Source: Hyalella azteca (taxonomy: Eukaryota; Arthropoda; Malacostraca; Amphipoda; Hyalellidae). From it: DNA of 64,000 nucleotides. The stretch covers positions 1 to 64,000 of the forward strand of contig NW_025935713.1 in the NCBI RefSeq assembly GCF_000764305.2, in the 5' to 3' direction. Below, piece by piece: positions 46,201-58,140 of the stretch. Each line of letters starts with the position of its first letter. Position 1 is the first letter of the stretch. The notes below the pieces were generated by a model. The model had not been told where the DNA came from and searched no databases. It saw nothing but the letters and a program-made list of their open reading frames with translations. A program made the translations under genes and the position numbers.

Positions 46201-49200
46201 AGTTATTGCCCAAAAACTGGCAAGAAAGCAAGCAAGCTCTTAAAACGAACAGAATTGACTCTAGTCACAATGACATCAGATAATAAGAGTCAGGCAATGA
46301 GATGACTTAAAATATGGCAAGCGAGAGGTAAAAGTTCCAGAAAAATACTTCAAAAAGATAAAAAAAAGTGGTAGGCTAGGCGTTCTCACTAGGGAGAAAA
46401 AAGATCAAGATGAGGCAAAGCACTAAAAAAAACAATCCGGCAATCAGCGATACCTATATCTTTGTGCAAGCGATAAGTGCAACACAGAAAACCGAACTAA
46501 GAATTCAGATTCGTCATCTGTGATGATCATAATAAACAGCACTGAAGATTTAGCAGGAAAAAGCAGCAACGAACCTAAGAAATTCATTGAACGAAACTCA
46601 AACAATTTCAGCATCAGTTTCTCCCTGCCTACAATGTACCTATCTTTTTGAATGGTAGTCTCTTCCCTTGAAAACAAAAACCATCAAAGCTGTTAAGCTT
46701 TTACCAGATCAGTGCAAAATACAAGTAAATAATACAGTGAAAAAATACACCCAAGGTCTCAAGAACGCTTCTAGCTTCATCCAGCGCTGTTGCATTGAAT
46801 TCAACAGAATAAACAGCACAAAATCTCACCGCGATATCTATAAATTTAGATCAATTTAAAAGGCAAGAACCAAAGAGAATTTGCTGAAAGTAGAAACGAG
46901 CTGAACCTTACAATGGAACAAACCAAACCCCAATGCTAGCGGAAATAAAGAATATTTCTAGATAAACTTATTTCAAAACTAATCACAATAATAATTACGT
47001 TGATAATATCAGAAGCAAACGTTTCAAAATAATCTTACAATATAATGCACAAATGGCATAAGTAAGAAGAAAAAATATAGGTATACTTCTGTTTAATGCT
47101 GACATTAGCGCTACCAGAAATGACATGGATCACACGACTGGTCAACACGATACGTTCTAGCCCCCCATAATAATAATAATAATAATAATAAAATAAATAA
47201 AAAATGCCCAAAACCTTTCAAAGATACTAGAAATAATTGTAAAATTGAAAAATATAGGACGAGGTGGAGCCATGGCAAAGCCTTTTCAAGAATGGAATAA
47301 TCGGAAGGCGAAAAGTAAGTGGCGGAACGTTGAGTGAATAGAACTTACGAGAGCATCGCCTGTTCTAGCATAAACACTCTCATATTCCAGCGATGCCAAA
47401 CAAGAAGAAAAAGATGAAAATGATAAAGAGAAAACAATTTGATTCGATAGCTTAGCTAAACTAAAGAGCAAACCTCAGTGGAGTCCCTCACCTGGTGAAG
47501 ACTGGCACGAACCATCGCCGTCTGCCATCCCCGAATATTTCTAAAAAGTTGTTGAAGGCACCGAGGCTGAAGCCCTCCTTGTCTTGCGACCATGAATGGT
47601 TTATGTAGAATATTGGCGCGCGGAAAGATTCTGCACGACAAGAAATAATTGAAACGTCGTGACCGCAAGTGTCTGCCAAGTGATGATATAAAAATATATG
47701 GAAATGAAATGCCTCGGCAAGGAAGTGAATATTTACCTCCTACTAAGTAGATGTCATCAAAATAGATAATTGGAACCGAAAAATTCAGAGGCGTTTTTAT
47801 TCAACAGTGATGCCGATCTTAGTTAGATAGCCGTACTAACAAATATGTAGCGTGTAACATGACCTCGACAGCAGTAACGCCGATCAGAAGTGGAAACATA
47901 TCGGGCATGTATAAATGTGAGTATACATGAAGCTGTCAATGACTTACCAATAGTGGACCTGTTCCTGAGTATGAGGAAGATGTGGTAGCCAAGAAGCGAC
48001 ACGAGGCTGATGGCAAACATAATCGACACAAAGAACACGAACAGGATGTGGAACTTGCCGGCGCCTTGCAGGTCAGACTGNATACGATTTTTCAAGTGTA
48101 CGAATATTTATTTCCCCCCACTGTATTTTTCATGAATTTAAATTATAAAATCCAAACATGTTTACTCTGAAATTTAAAGACGGATAACGAGCTGAATAAT
48201 TCAAGTCTAATTAGTTCAGCTGAGAGAAAAACTGTTGAAAGTACGATTGTTTCAGTCACAAACTATAATTTGTACAACGGGGAGTATGGGCGTCAAGGCA
48301 AGTATGGTTCATGTCAACTCTCGGCATATGCACTAAATGCTCACCCGCCAGAAGCGAATGAGATACTCGAGTGTTGTGCTTGCCACGAAGATGCAGTAAA
48401 TGAAGGCATATGCCAAGAACAAGACGAAGAACTTGTAGTTTGTGAATGAGACGCAGTTGTTGACCCAAGGACAGTGATGGTCCATCTTGAGCACACACTC
48501 GCCACACACCGAGCAGTGGTGACAGCGATCAGGCTTTATGTGACAGCACTTCTCGCAGTAACGGATGTCTGAAAACATTGAGAAGCTTAGTGCTTAAATT
48601 AAGCGTTGGATAAATGAACTGCGGTTATTAAGATATACGAGTAAAAAATGTAACTCATTGTTCAATATTTCATTAATATTTATGCTAATAGTCTGTATTA
48701 AAATACCTATCGTCTATTTTACTAAATTAGTCCTTGACTCAATTCAACGATCTGTTTAAGTAAAGTAAACCTGTTAAGACACCACCAAAGTAACCAAATC
48801 TTTTGATAATTACAAGCATGATTAAAATCCTTAAATGAACTAGTTTGCTCTCTATCAAACATAAACAAACATTTCCGGTCAATTTTAAATTGCTCGAAAA
48901 ATGCTGAATGAAAATTAAGGAAGGAAATATGAGCGCGGCGCTCCCGCTTGTCCTGGGACTGCTACGTACGTCTACAACACCCATCAAGGATACCAAGGAA
49001 GAGAGGAGAAAGGAGCAGTTACCTCCCGTCATGGTTCTGTTGGAGACTGGCAAGCCGTGCTTGGCAGCAAACCGCTCCAGGACCTCGCGTCTGTCCCCTT
49101 CTGTAGGGGCACATTCATACGCCTCCAGCTCTGCTGGTGGCAGGCGGAACTGCAAAATTGTATCACTGTTATTCCAAACACTGAGAGGGCAGGCCAATTA

Positions 49201-51487
49201 TATTTAATTCTTGGAAGAATGAATTCATTCATTCCTTTAGTAATGGACATTGTCAATTGCATGGATGTACAGCATTATTTCACCTGCAGTAGTACTCTTG
49301 ATAATGGAAAAATTTGAAAAGCAAATTTAAAATCTTCTACCTCTGTACATTAAAACACATACCTATTAAGGGGAGCGCCTACCCCAAATTTTATCTTGGT
49401 TATTTACAGACAGATCACTTTGAAACTTGGTACGTATATGTAAAACAGAATTCTAAGACTTTTTTGTTCGTGTGAATTTTTCGAAAAAAATGAAAGAAAA
49501 CGTGACATTCTTAGAAAACTGCCAAAAATGGGGGTACTGTAGAAATCTATCTCCTCCTAGGATTTTCACGCTACAACATCGAAACACATATCATTCGATG
49601 CGTAAAGACCATATCAAAAAACTGGTCTTTGTGGTTTTTGCAATTTTTCATTTTTGTGGGTGTGGGGGCATTTTTTGTACATTTTTCGAAAATTTTTCGA
49701 TTTTGCCCCCCCCATCACCCCCCTTTTTGCAGAATAAAATCCACACTATGACGAAATTAAAAACGACAAAGACCACTTTTTAGATCTTTCTTTTGCGAAT
49801 CGAAAGGTATATGTTTCATTGTTGTAGCTTCAAAAATGTAGGAGGAGATAGGTTTCCAGTGACAATAAGTGTGAATGTTCAGTAGAGCGCGAAAAAGTCC
49901 CGGGCGCCTCGAAATCGGCATTCAAGACGGCAAGGAATGCGACTAGACGATACTGGAGCTCAATTTCTGTCAATGATGGTGAGAGCGACGGTGCAAGAAC
50001 CACCCCGTACGACTGCCGCAAGGTTGCTGGAGCTGAGTGTCTGTAGACTAGCTATTTATAGTGCAATACGGGAATTATTCACCATGTTAAATGTGAAAGA
50101 ACTCCCTCACCCCCCTCCCTTTCGGGATCTGTCGTGAACGCATAAATCAACGCACAGAGATGGTTTTGGTACCGTTGGATGGGTTAGAGTGTCAGCTTTA
50201 AGATGAGACTGAAAACCGGAACAGCCAAATCCAAAATTTTAGGGTAGACGCTCCCCTTAATAAAGACAAAAAGCAAATGAAATGTCATTTGTCATCTCGG
50301 CCGCTTGTAATCTTGATCAAAATTTCTTACAATGAACATGAGCTTGCAGATTAAAAACAGGCTCCTTAGCAAACAGAGACTAGCCAACATGAGGCATTAC
50401 TTTACTTGTATGAGAAAAGAAGAAGTACCTAAACTAGTACCTAGTAGACTCATGATTATTTCAACAGAGGCTATGACAGATCAAACTGTAGAAAAGGTCT
50501 GAAAATTCATTCTAGATAATTCTAATATTCACTCTAGATAATTATATTAGATAATATTTGATTAGAAATTATTATAATTTTTATAATGCTTCAAGAGATT
50601 TAAAATTATAATTGAATGAATTATTTAAGAGTCTAACTGGGAACAACCCTAAAAAACTCACCTGTTTAGGAACATAGCCAATCTCTGTGAAGATTGTTTG
50701 CCAGTAAGACCAGGCAAAGAGGATAAGCAGGACGTGGTAGACCAGAAGATAGAGAGCTGCACAAACACCAACAACACTCACAGCATGGGGCTCAAGAGCT
50801 TACCAAATACAGGGTAAGGTAGTAGGTAAATATATATATAACAGGGTATATGTAGTAGGTAAATAATGATACTACACAAGTGCAGTACTGCATTCATGTA
50901 TGGATTTCAACATACAAGTGGTTATGACAAATTTGATAAATACAGATAGATAGGTATATCATATACATGACATATTTGTAATGGAATATTAGTATATTAC
51001 ACACAATAGGGTTAACAAATTAAACTAGTTAGTACTCACTTTTTTTCACAATGCTCTCTATAGTAACTGGAAAGAGAAAAGTGATCTTGATGATAAGAAC
51101 CATTCAATAATATTGCAGCACCAATGAATTCATCACTAAAAACTTTTTTATTATTATAATTTCGCAAAATCAAGAGCATATACATACATAAATATGTAGT
51201 ACTTTCAAGTTTCACAGATGAAAAGATTATAATTTCTCAGCAAATATTTTATAATTGCAATCATATCAAGAACTGAAGAGTTACAGTCTAGAAGTGTTTC
51301 TGTCAACTTGAATAATTGTAAGACTAGAAAAAAGTTAAAACTTTAATAACTTACGTATGTTGAGCTGAATGACATATGCATAATAGGACCACACCACAAT
51401 GGCCACAATAAAGATGACGGGCAACCATTTAGCTACTCTTAAGCACAATGAGCATGGCCCAGACAGGTATGATGTGCTGGGTGCCAT
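43102..51487 (-). CDS. ZDHHC15: DHHC palmitoyltransferase, ZDHHC2/15/20-like
   Basis: Protein S-acyltransferase that attaches palmitate to cysteines of client proteins at Golgi or plasma membrane. Coding exons are 51487-51355, 51066-51040, 50756-50662, 49149-49023, 48568-48345, 48077-47948, 47630-47492 and a last exon at 43288-43102. Every junction is GT-AG and in phase, giving 353 residues versus 337 for human ZDHHC15. The N-terminus has two membrane segments ([31 protein letters not shown]). The cysteine-rich domain runs [20 protein letters not shown] to [12 protein letters not shown] with the catalytic DHHC. Two more membrane segments follow, then the TTxE-like and PaCCT-like parts ([30 protein letters not shown]). 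The C-terminal [12 protein letters not shown] matches the SLGDG.SFP pattern of ZDHHC2/15/20. An N base at 48081 lies in the acceptor of exon 6. Intron 3 carries an 887-bp TTAA element. An extra alternative exon is described separately. Confidence 0.9.
44776..45013 (-). CDS. ZDHHC15: Alternative C-terminal exon of the palmitoyltransferase
   Basis: This exon lies between exon 7 and the last exon of the DHHC gene. An AG acceptor precedes 45013 and gives the same phase as the last exon, so splicing from exon 7 (ending in AG) yields S followed by [19 protein letters not shown]. The last exon gives S followed by [11 protein letters not shown]. The two are therefore copies of one exon that have diverged after the shared motif. 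Downstream is a Ser/Pro-rich low-complexity tract encoded by a GGT/CCA-rich run near 44890-44935. A donor at 44843 (AACAG|GTACTT) closes a 171-nt exon, divisible by three, in the phase needed for the last exon. It could be a cassette exon, a mutually exclusive exon, or, if read through, a terminal exon stopping at 44776. Only transcripts can tell. Confidence 0.7.
49370..50256. mobile_element. TTAA-flanked MITE in palmitoyltransferase intron
   Basis: Exact TTAA on both sides (49366-49369 and 50257-50260). Inverted ends are GGGGAGCGCCTACCCCAAAT and, complemented, GGGGAGCGTCTACCCTAAAA. 887 bp, no transposase. It is related to 5100-6191 and 17709-17966, with a shared C-rich tract (CACCCCCCTCC type) and ACATATCATTCGAT-like words. 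Confidence 0.85.
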
Positions 51488-54188
51488 TCTGCACAAAACA
51501 GAATAGAGATTAGGAAGATATTAATGCTACACAAATTAGCAGGCACTAAATTTCAGCAACACAAGCAAATTCCAGGCAGGAAGATTCTTCCAACAGAAGG
51601 TGTACAAGTTAGATTTTAATGAATGACCTGCCCAAGCACACATGATGTTGAGATAACTTTAATTACGGTTGTTATTAGGCATAAATTTTTATACACAAAA
51701 CAGATAAAAGTAATTACGTTACTCATTTGGTGCAGTAGAAATGATGCAAGCTGCTACCAATTGCTAAGATATGAATCATTTTTGGATTGGCTTGAAGAAA
51801 CTAGAAACTTAAAATCAAAGAAAATTCCACAAAAATTCATACTACTATCTTTATAGAAAACATTTCAGAGTCCAGCTCTATCGTCAGTTTGAAACGCTTG
51901 AACACAAATATATCAGTAATTAGTACAGTCAAGGTTAAAAAAAAAACCTAAATGGTAAAAGCTATCTATTTACAGTTTCAATTGGGTAAGAGCTAAAAGC
52001 TGAATTGAAACTAGGCAGCTTTTCAACTAGGCAGCTGAATTGAAACTAGGCAGCTTTTTTTTCAATTGAAACTGTTTAAAAATGTACAATGATAAAAAAT
52101 GTGCAAATCACAAACACTGGCAGTGGAAGATAAAACTTTCAAGTCACTATCAGAAATTGGAACATTGCACTGCTTGGGCGCAAGTTTGCACAGCAAAATA
52201 AGGGGGGCGCAATACTTGGTGACCAGTTCTACAACTCCTCCCTCTATGTTCTGCAATCCTAAAATAGAGATTGCGAGACATCATCCCCATGTAGGCAGAT
52301 GCATCCCCATGATTAATCGCTTAATAGCTCTTTATCAAAAGCTTAATTAGAAAATTAAAATTTTTTAATTAAGCTTGTTCCGAGCTGTGATGTATTCCAA
52401 TACAGCTCACACAGGGCGTCAGAATTCCAACACAGGGTGCCGAAATTACAAATTAATAGAGTTTGAAGCGCTGCCGGAATTAGTATCACAATATGCCAAA
52501 TTTAGTCACGCACAGCATCCGAATTCAGGAATTTTGTAGGTTTGAATTATAAAGGCTTTTTAATAAATATGGCAACAGTTTGTGACGTTTCATCAATGCT
52601 GGCATGTAGTGTGGTGTTTTGAGAGTGATGTAAAGCAATCAAAACTTGAGTTGCACATACAGTGATATTTTTATAGCCATTCATTTCTTGCTAGGTATGT
52701 CCTTAATGTGTTGGAATATACCACATTTACCCTATTCAGCGACCAGCGTTGCCAATAATTGGCAATGCTGCTTGCACCCTCTGCACCCTGGGGCCTGGAC
52801 AGACCAGGACAGTTAGGATTAACTTGTATAAAAAAGTCATTGCATTCACACTTAAAAGTTAAACAAGAGGGCTGCAAGATTCCAATCTGTCAAAAATAGG
52901 TCATTTTATGATTTGGGAGCTAGGGTAAACACGGTATATTCCGACATCGTGGGTAATTCCAACACGTCTTGATTTTTTTCCTTTATATTGAGCTTTTTCT
53001 TAGTTCCACACATTCGTTGATGGTTGAAATAGTGATGTCATACTATTACGTGCCATACTATTGCCAAAAACACTAGGTCTGGGCAGTGGGCTGTCTGGTA
53101 GGAAAATGTTGAGATCCAAAGAGAGACAGTGTGCGTCACAGTCACCCAGTGAGAACATCCAAAAATGTGTCAAAGTTGATAGTTGACCTTGCTCTACCAG
53201 TTACCAAANAAAAAAAACACCCTTTTTTTTTGGATGTAGTTAATCTGCAATAATACCTACTGGTCTACTAATAGGACTCAATCACTCAAAAATGAACTTG
53301 AGGGAGAGTCTAAAAAACTCTCTGCTTTGCCACTATGCACTGGAGTGACTGACTGGACAGTTAGGTAGGTAGCCTAGTCTGGAGACTTGGAGTTATTTTC
53401 CTTGCCAGTGAAGTTGCCACTGCCAGTGTCCTAGCCAGTCAGCCAGCTGCCAGTGTTTACACTTTACATTTAGTCATACCTACTCATATGCATGTCGATT
53501 CATCGATTGTCGACCATTATACCTAGCACAGCTAAAAATTATTAAAGGCATTTTTTTATCCACTTGGACACGTCACACATGATGATGAACTGCATACATT
53601 AACAAAAAAAACATGTTCTCAACAAAAAGTTAGGACTTAATAAAGCATCTAAACAACTGTGCTCGCAAGTCGCAAGTCGCAAGATGCAGCCGCTGAGCCC
53701 GCAGCGAGAAGGCTCATTTCATTTGGTAGTTCGCAAAAATTGAGGAATAACAGAAGGTAATCTAAATCAAAATAAATGGGATTCTTTTACAAAACTTACA
53801 GAAAATTCGATTTCAAATCAATAGATAAATTTATTACATAGTTAAGGATGTACTGTTATTCTGGCATCATGTTTACTAACAGTCTCTACGATAAAAGTAA
53901 ATGTGACGAGAGTTGTACGTGGTCCTCTCAATTTTTGTTAATTCTGAGGACTACGTGAGGTGACAATCATACATCACATGACACAAAAAAAAATTATAAA
54001 GAAACTATAGTCGTTCAAAAATTTAAATTGTGTTCATTTTCATTGATATACACTAATCTTATATTATAACTGAAAATTGTTGAAGACCTCATTGAAATGG
54101 AAGTAGTAGAAGTAAAGTAATAAATAAGAAGTGGAAGTAAAGTAATAAATAAAGTAGTAGAAGTAAAGAAGTAACGTAAGTAGTAGAA
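51488..54188. other. Region upstream of the palmitoyltransferase, no gene
   Basis: The start exon of the DHHC gene opens right after an acceptor-like TTTTGTGCAG, so a 5' non-coding exon may lie here, but no promoter is recognisable. A ribozyme-like remnant is at 51863-51890, an N at about 53210, and a hAT-end-like CACCCTCTGCACCC near 52777. The rest is AT-rich. Confidence 0.45.
51858..51890 (-). ncRNA. Degenerate hammerhead ribozyme-like motif
   Basis: On the minus strand: CTGACGA (51887-51881), a stem AGAG/CTCT with loop CTGGA, then GAAAT. Compared with the motifs at 10.2-10.4 kb the stem has changed from G-C to A-T at its outer pair on both sides, keeping pairing. No Penelope reverse transcriptase is recognisable beside it. 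Confidence 0.45.
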
Positions 54189-54698
54189 ATGGAAGTAAAG
54201 AACAAGACAGCTGATTTATCTGAAGTCACTAGCGAAAGCTCACGTGAATTACTTGATAGAGAACGTAGGAAGGCCAACCTGGTTTGGTTTGAGATTCCCG
54301 AAAGCACCGCATCTGATGCGAAGGACCGAGTGATGGAGGACACCGCATTTGTTGTAGACTGTCGTATCAAGGTACTCAACGCACCAATTGATGTTACAGC
54401 CTGCAACAGGCTACGCTCGAAGGATGCTGCCAACACATGCAGACCTTTGCTGGTGACTGTAAATGATTCTGCTCAGGTCTGGAGCGTGCTGAAAACAGCG
54501 AGAAAGCTTGGAGAATCCGCTGATTACAAGTCAGTTTTTGTAAAGAAAGATTCCACCCCGTTAAAGAGGGCGGTTTTTCGTAAGAAGTGGCAGGAAAGAA
54601 TCAGGCGGAAAGGCGCGGAAAATCAGGTCAATCATTTCCAAGCTGTCAAGACAACACCGGCTGCTTACGGACAGTCAGAGGAGATGGAGGACAAGTAA
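54189..54698 (+). pseudogene. LINE ORF1 fragment (CR1/Jockey-like)
   Basis: A 169-codon frame with the ORF1 signature of non-LTR retrotransposons: RRKANLVWFEIPESTASDAK, then ITACNRLRSK-type and CRPLLVTV segments, ending DYKSVFVKKDSTPLKRAVFR and a basic KKWQERIRRKG tail. Such proteins bind RNA and act as chaperone for retrotransposition. The 3' side is cut by the adapter junction at 54753, so the link to the reverse transcriptase pieces downstream is not certain. Confidence 0.72.
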
Positions 54699-54752
54699 TT
54701 AGTAGGAATGATGTCCGTAGATCAAGGCCTGTAAATAATGTAGGAAGTAACC

Positions 54753-54790
54753 CTGTCTCTTATACACATCTAGATGTGTATAAGAGACAG
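54753..54790. other. Nextera mate-pair junction adapter (artefact)
   Basis: The same perfect pair of inverted 19-bp Tn5 mosaic ends as at 17967. Its translation gives the well-known contaminant peptides SYTHLDVYKRQ and MCIRDS. Sequence left and right of it should not be assumed contiguous. Confidence 0.97.
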
Positions 54791-54950
54791 TATTAGGAAT
54801 CCTTTAAGTATACTTGTAAGTTGTATTTGCCGATTTCAAGTGGTAAATAAATNCGTACTACAATGGATCAGAAATTTTCTAGTATGTAGACGACAACGTG
54901 TCAGTATTAACGGAACTGTGTCAGACTGGGCATCAGTGCGCAGCGGCGTG
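54791..54950 (+). pseudogene. LINE reverse transcriptase fragment
   Basis: The frame reads LQWIRNFLVCRRQRVSINGT and VSDWASVRSGVPR, the RT region before the YADD box in CR1/Jockey-type LINEs. An N lies at about 54853. It ends at the boundary of an unrelated repeat. Confidence 0.75.
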
Positions 54951-55493
54951 CCACGAGAGCGTAGCCGTGGGTGACAAAATTGACTCTTAAACAGGCCCTG
55001 GGCTCAACGCCAACCATCAGCATGTAATATCTACACATAGCCTCAGATGGAAGCACAGCCGTGGGTAACAAAATTGACTCGTAAACAGGCCCTGGGCCCA
55101 ACGCCAACCATCAGCATGCAATATATGTATATAAATAGCCCCAGATCAATGAGCTGTGGGTAACTCCGGCTAACAGTAAATCCGCTTTGCACAGAACAGC
55201 CACGCTTCACAGCGCCGGAGCACAACTGGCCGAAGCGCAACAGGCCCTACCGCAGCAGGCGGCGCAGGTTAGTTTAGGTTAGGTTAGGTTACGTTACGTT
55301 AGGAGTAGCTGTTGCGGTAGGGCCTTTTGCGCTCCGGCCAGTTGTGCTCCGGCGCTGTGAACCAGTGCCTGTGAGTCTGTGACTGAACGGCGCTGTTGTG
55401 GTGGGCGCTATGTGTCGAAAGCCGTGAAGATGTCCGGCTGCGTTACGCTCGGGAAGGTATACTGTATGAATCGCACTGTGACCTCTAGCTATC
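54951..55493. repeat. Unnamed hairpin repeat inserted in the LINE
   Basis: Reverse complement of about 29170-29660. It starts with a ~92-bp tandem duplication (AGCCGTGGGT... at 54961 and 55053). A near-perfect 53-bp inverted repeat follows (about 55198-55250 against 55308-55362), whose loop holds GTTTAGGTTAGGTTAGGTTA, an arthropod telomere-like (TTAGG) run. It separates two parts of the LINE reverse transcriptase. Confidence 0.7.
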
Positions 55494-56520
55494 CACCCTA
55501 TGCCGACGACACAAAAGTTTATAATTCAGTGAAGAATGCGTCAAATAAGGCGCAATTGCTCGAAGATCTTGACAGTTTAGTTAACTGGGCTGATACGTGG
55601 CAGCTGCGGTTTAATGCTGACAAGTGTAAAGTACTTCACTTCGGGAAGAACAATGAACAGCAAGATTACAGTATGAGAAGACATGGTTGCAATGATTGAA
55701 AAGTCCAGTGTGGAAAAAGATCTCGGAGTTTATGTCGGCAAGGAGCTGAAATTTTCTAAGCATGTTGAAACGCAAGTTAACACATTCAACAAACTTCTTT
55801 GACTAATCAGACGCTCATACGAGTTCCTCGATGCAGAAGCGATGAAGCAGTTGTTTGTTGCTGTCGTGCGCCCGAATCTGGAGTTTGGAAACGTTGTCTG
55901 GTCACCGTGATTCGAAAAGGACAAAAATTTAATAGAGAATGTTCAAAGACGTGCAACAAGGATAATTCCAGGCTTGAAGGGCAAGTCCAATGAAGAAAGA
56001 TTAAAGATTATGAAGCTTCCAAGCCTCAGTTATCGACGTCTGCGTGGGGACCTCATTTGAAGTATACAAGTATACTCATGGTTTATGCAAGGTCCTCGAA
56101 GGACTACTAGAATTTGAAACAAGAACCAACACCAGGGGCCACGGCTATAAACTAAAAAACTGGGCTGCAACTTCTCTACGCGACAATATTTCTTCTCCCT
56201 TTGAATCACCGACATGTGGAACAGCCTCCCCAATGACATCGTTGGCGCTCAAAGTATGAACGCGTTCAAGAACAGACTAGATAAAGCTATGGAAAAATAT
56301 ATGTTCAGATTTGAAATGCCTACCACCATATCGAACCCGGTGGAAATCGATCGAGTAGCTATTTCAAACTATCTTCAGTCATTAAAAGATCCGGTCAAAT
56401 GACACGATTTTAGATTTTCTGTGAACAAGGCACGAAAGAATCGGTGACAGGCCACAAGGAAAAGAATCGGCGACAGGCCACATCAGGCCTACAATCCAGC
56501 GCCGAGATCACTATGTTACG
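55494..56520 (+). pseudogene. LINE RT 3' half and tail, frame-broken
   Basis: It contains YADDTKVYNSVKNASNKAQL, LRFNADKCKVLHFGKN, then in shifted frames VEKDLGVYVGKELKFSKHVE, FVAVVRPNLEFGNVVWSP and NVQRRATRIIPGLKG, ending TDMWNSLPNDIVGAQSMNAF. These are motifs of the RT and thumb of CR1/Jockey-like elements. At least three frameshifts or stops make it dead. The 3' tail has GAATCGGCGACAGGCC. Confidence 0.82.
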
Positions 56521-56830
56521 TTATGATATGAAGTAGATAAGTATACTAATAATTTATACCATAGTTTATACAAGGTCCCAGAAGGATTACTAGAATTTGA
56601 TACAAGAACAAACACCAGGGGCCACGGCTATAAAATAAAAAAACTGCTATGCAACTCATTCACGCGAAAGCACTTCTTGACGCTTCGAGTCACCGACATG
56701 TGGAATAGCCTCCCTGATTACATCGTTGACGCTTCGAGTATGAACGCGTTCAAGAATAGGCTATCATGGAAAAATATGTTCAGACTTTAAATACCTAGCA
56801 CCAACTCATAACTCACTGAATCAACACTTC
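56521..56830 (+). pseudogene. Short 3' LINE fragment
   Basis: A second partial copy of the LINE 3' end (GLLEFDTRTNTRGHGYK-like, then TDMWNSLPDYIVDASSMNAF). It lies in the same orientation directly after the first copy. Confidence 0.7.
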
Positions 56831-57540
56831 GGTGGTTCGGTGGCCTGGAAAATTTTTTTTTTTCGTTTTAATTGAACATGATGTAATTTATTATTTAATA
56901 TGTAATTATTTCCATCGAAGAGTGTTGATAAAAAAACTACTAAAAACTAAGAGTATTGATAAAACTTCGAGCCGATCCGTTCAGTATTGAAGGACTTACG
57001 ACTAGTTTGGTTGCTGAAAATTGCGTTTATTCGTTTTGATCAAAAACGAAGTAATGAGAAAATTTGTAACATTCCCTATAGCAGCGCGTCAATAATATCT
57101 ACTTATACTCCAAAACTCAAGCAAATCCGTTCAGTATAGAAGGATCTATGACCGGTTAAATTGAGCATGTAGTTTGCGTTTGAGTCCGCATGCGAGTTTG
57201 CAGGCGGGTCCGGGAGCGCAGCCGCGCACCACCAATTTTGTGCACCTATAAGCCCTAAATCGAAAGCCTTGGATTTCTCCGGACCTACACCAATCAGCCG
57301 TGCACCACTCGGCTTTGTCCTCTTCCGGCCTTGACCAACACCTGCCGTGCACCACCAGGCCACGGATGGAATCTGACTTCCGGGCATCGTTAATTTTACG
57401 TTCACCGCATCTGAGGTTATGTTTCAGATAGCATAGTTCTGTTCCAAAATTTATCGTCCTTCGAGAAGTGGCCGTTCGACCGAGGGCTGGTTCGACCCAC
57501 GGCCTAGATACGGACGGCTTGAAGTGTTGAAGGCTACGTT
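56831..57540. repeat. Dispersed repeat, copy with empty hAT site
   Basis: 56950-57190 shares TTGCGTTTGAGTCC words with 28.7-28.9 kb. 57190-57540 matches 29690-30075 plus 30630-30680, with CCACGGCC present once at the place where the 30076-30629 element is inserted in the other copy. Confidence 0.65.
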
Positions 57541-58140
57541 CCTGAAGGCAGGCCTGGTTGGGAGTTTAATGGCTGTTTAAAAATATCGTCAATTTCGAAG
57601 ATCCGCTCAAAGGACCTGTATTCAGATCTCCTGTGAACACGTCACGAAAAGTGCAAGATTCGGCGACAGGGTACATCAGGCCTATTCATCAGCGCAGACA
57701 TCACTAGTATGTTATGATATGAATAATGTAGCTTCAACTATCTGTTCGAATGACAGGACTCCTCTCTTGAATTGGACTCAGCAACGTCACCAAATAAACA
57801 ATTGAACTGATACAAATTTACTTATAGCAATTGTTGAAGACGTCATTGAAAAAGATGAGTATACTAAATAGTATATGGTAACTAAATACGGAAATTTTTT
57901 TGGAGACATCACGAATGAAATGATTTTGTTGCCATCTCTATTGCATGAGAAAGAACAAGTTCTTCTCAAACAATTTCTGGCACAGTATCAAGCGTCCTAA
58001 ATTTCACCCAGTGACTAAAATAGATTTCCACAGAATTAAAAATGTCAGCATTAAAAACTGAATTATTCTATCAGACTATCAATCCAAACCTCTCAATGTA
58101 CTTTGCCGTAAAACCTTCCAAGCCTCACACCTAACAAACC
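57541..58140. other. LINE tail remnant and AT-rich DNA
   Basis: 57590-57720 holds a LINE 3' tail (GATTCGGCGACAGGG, then CATCACTAGTATGTTATG). The rest has no gene. Confidence 0.5.

Noticed and set aside
54749..54812. Short protein SYTHLDVYKRQ / MCIRDS as a conserved peptide
   Set aside because: It is the translation of the Nextera junction adapter, not a biological sequence.
55270..55305. A true telomere or interstitial telomeric array
   Set aside because: There are only about three TTAGG units followed by variants, and they lie in a hairpin loop of a dispersed repeat.
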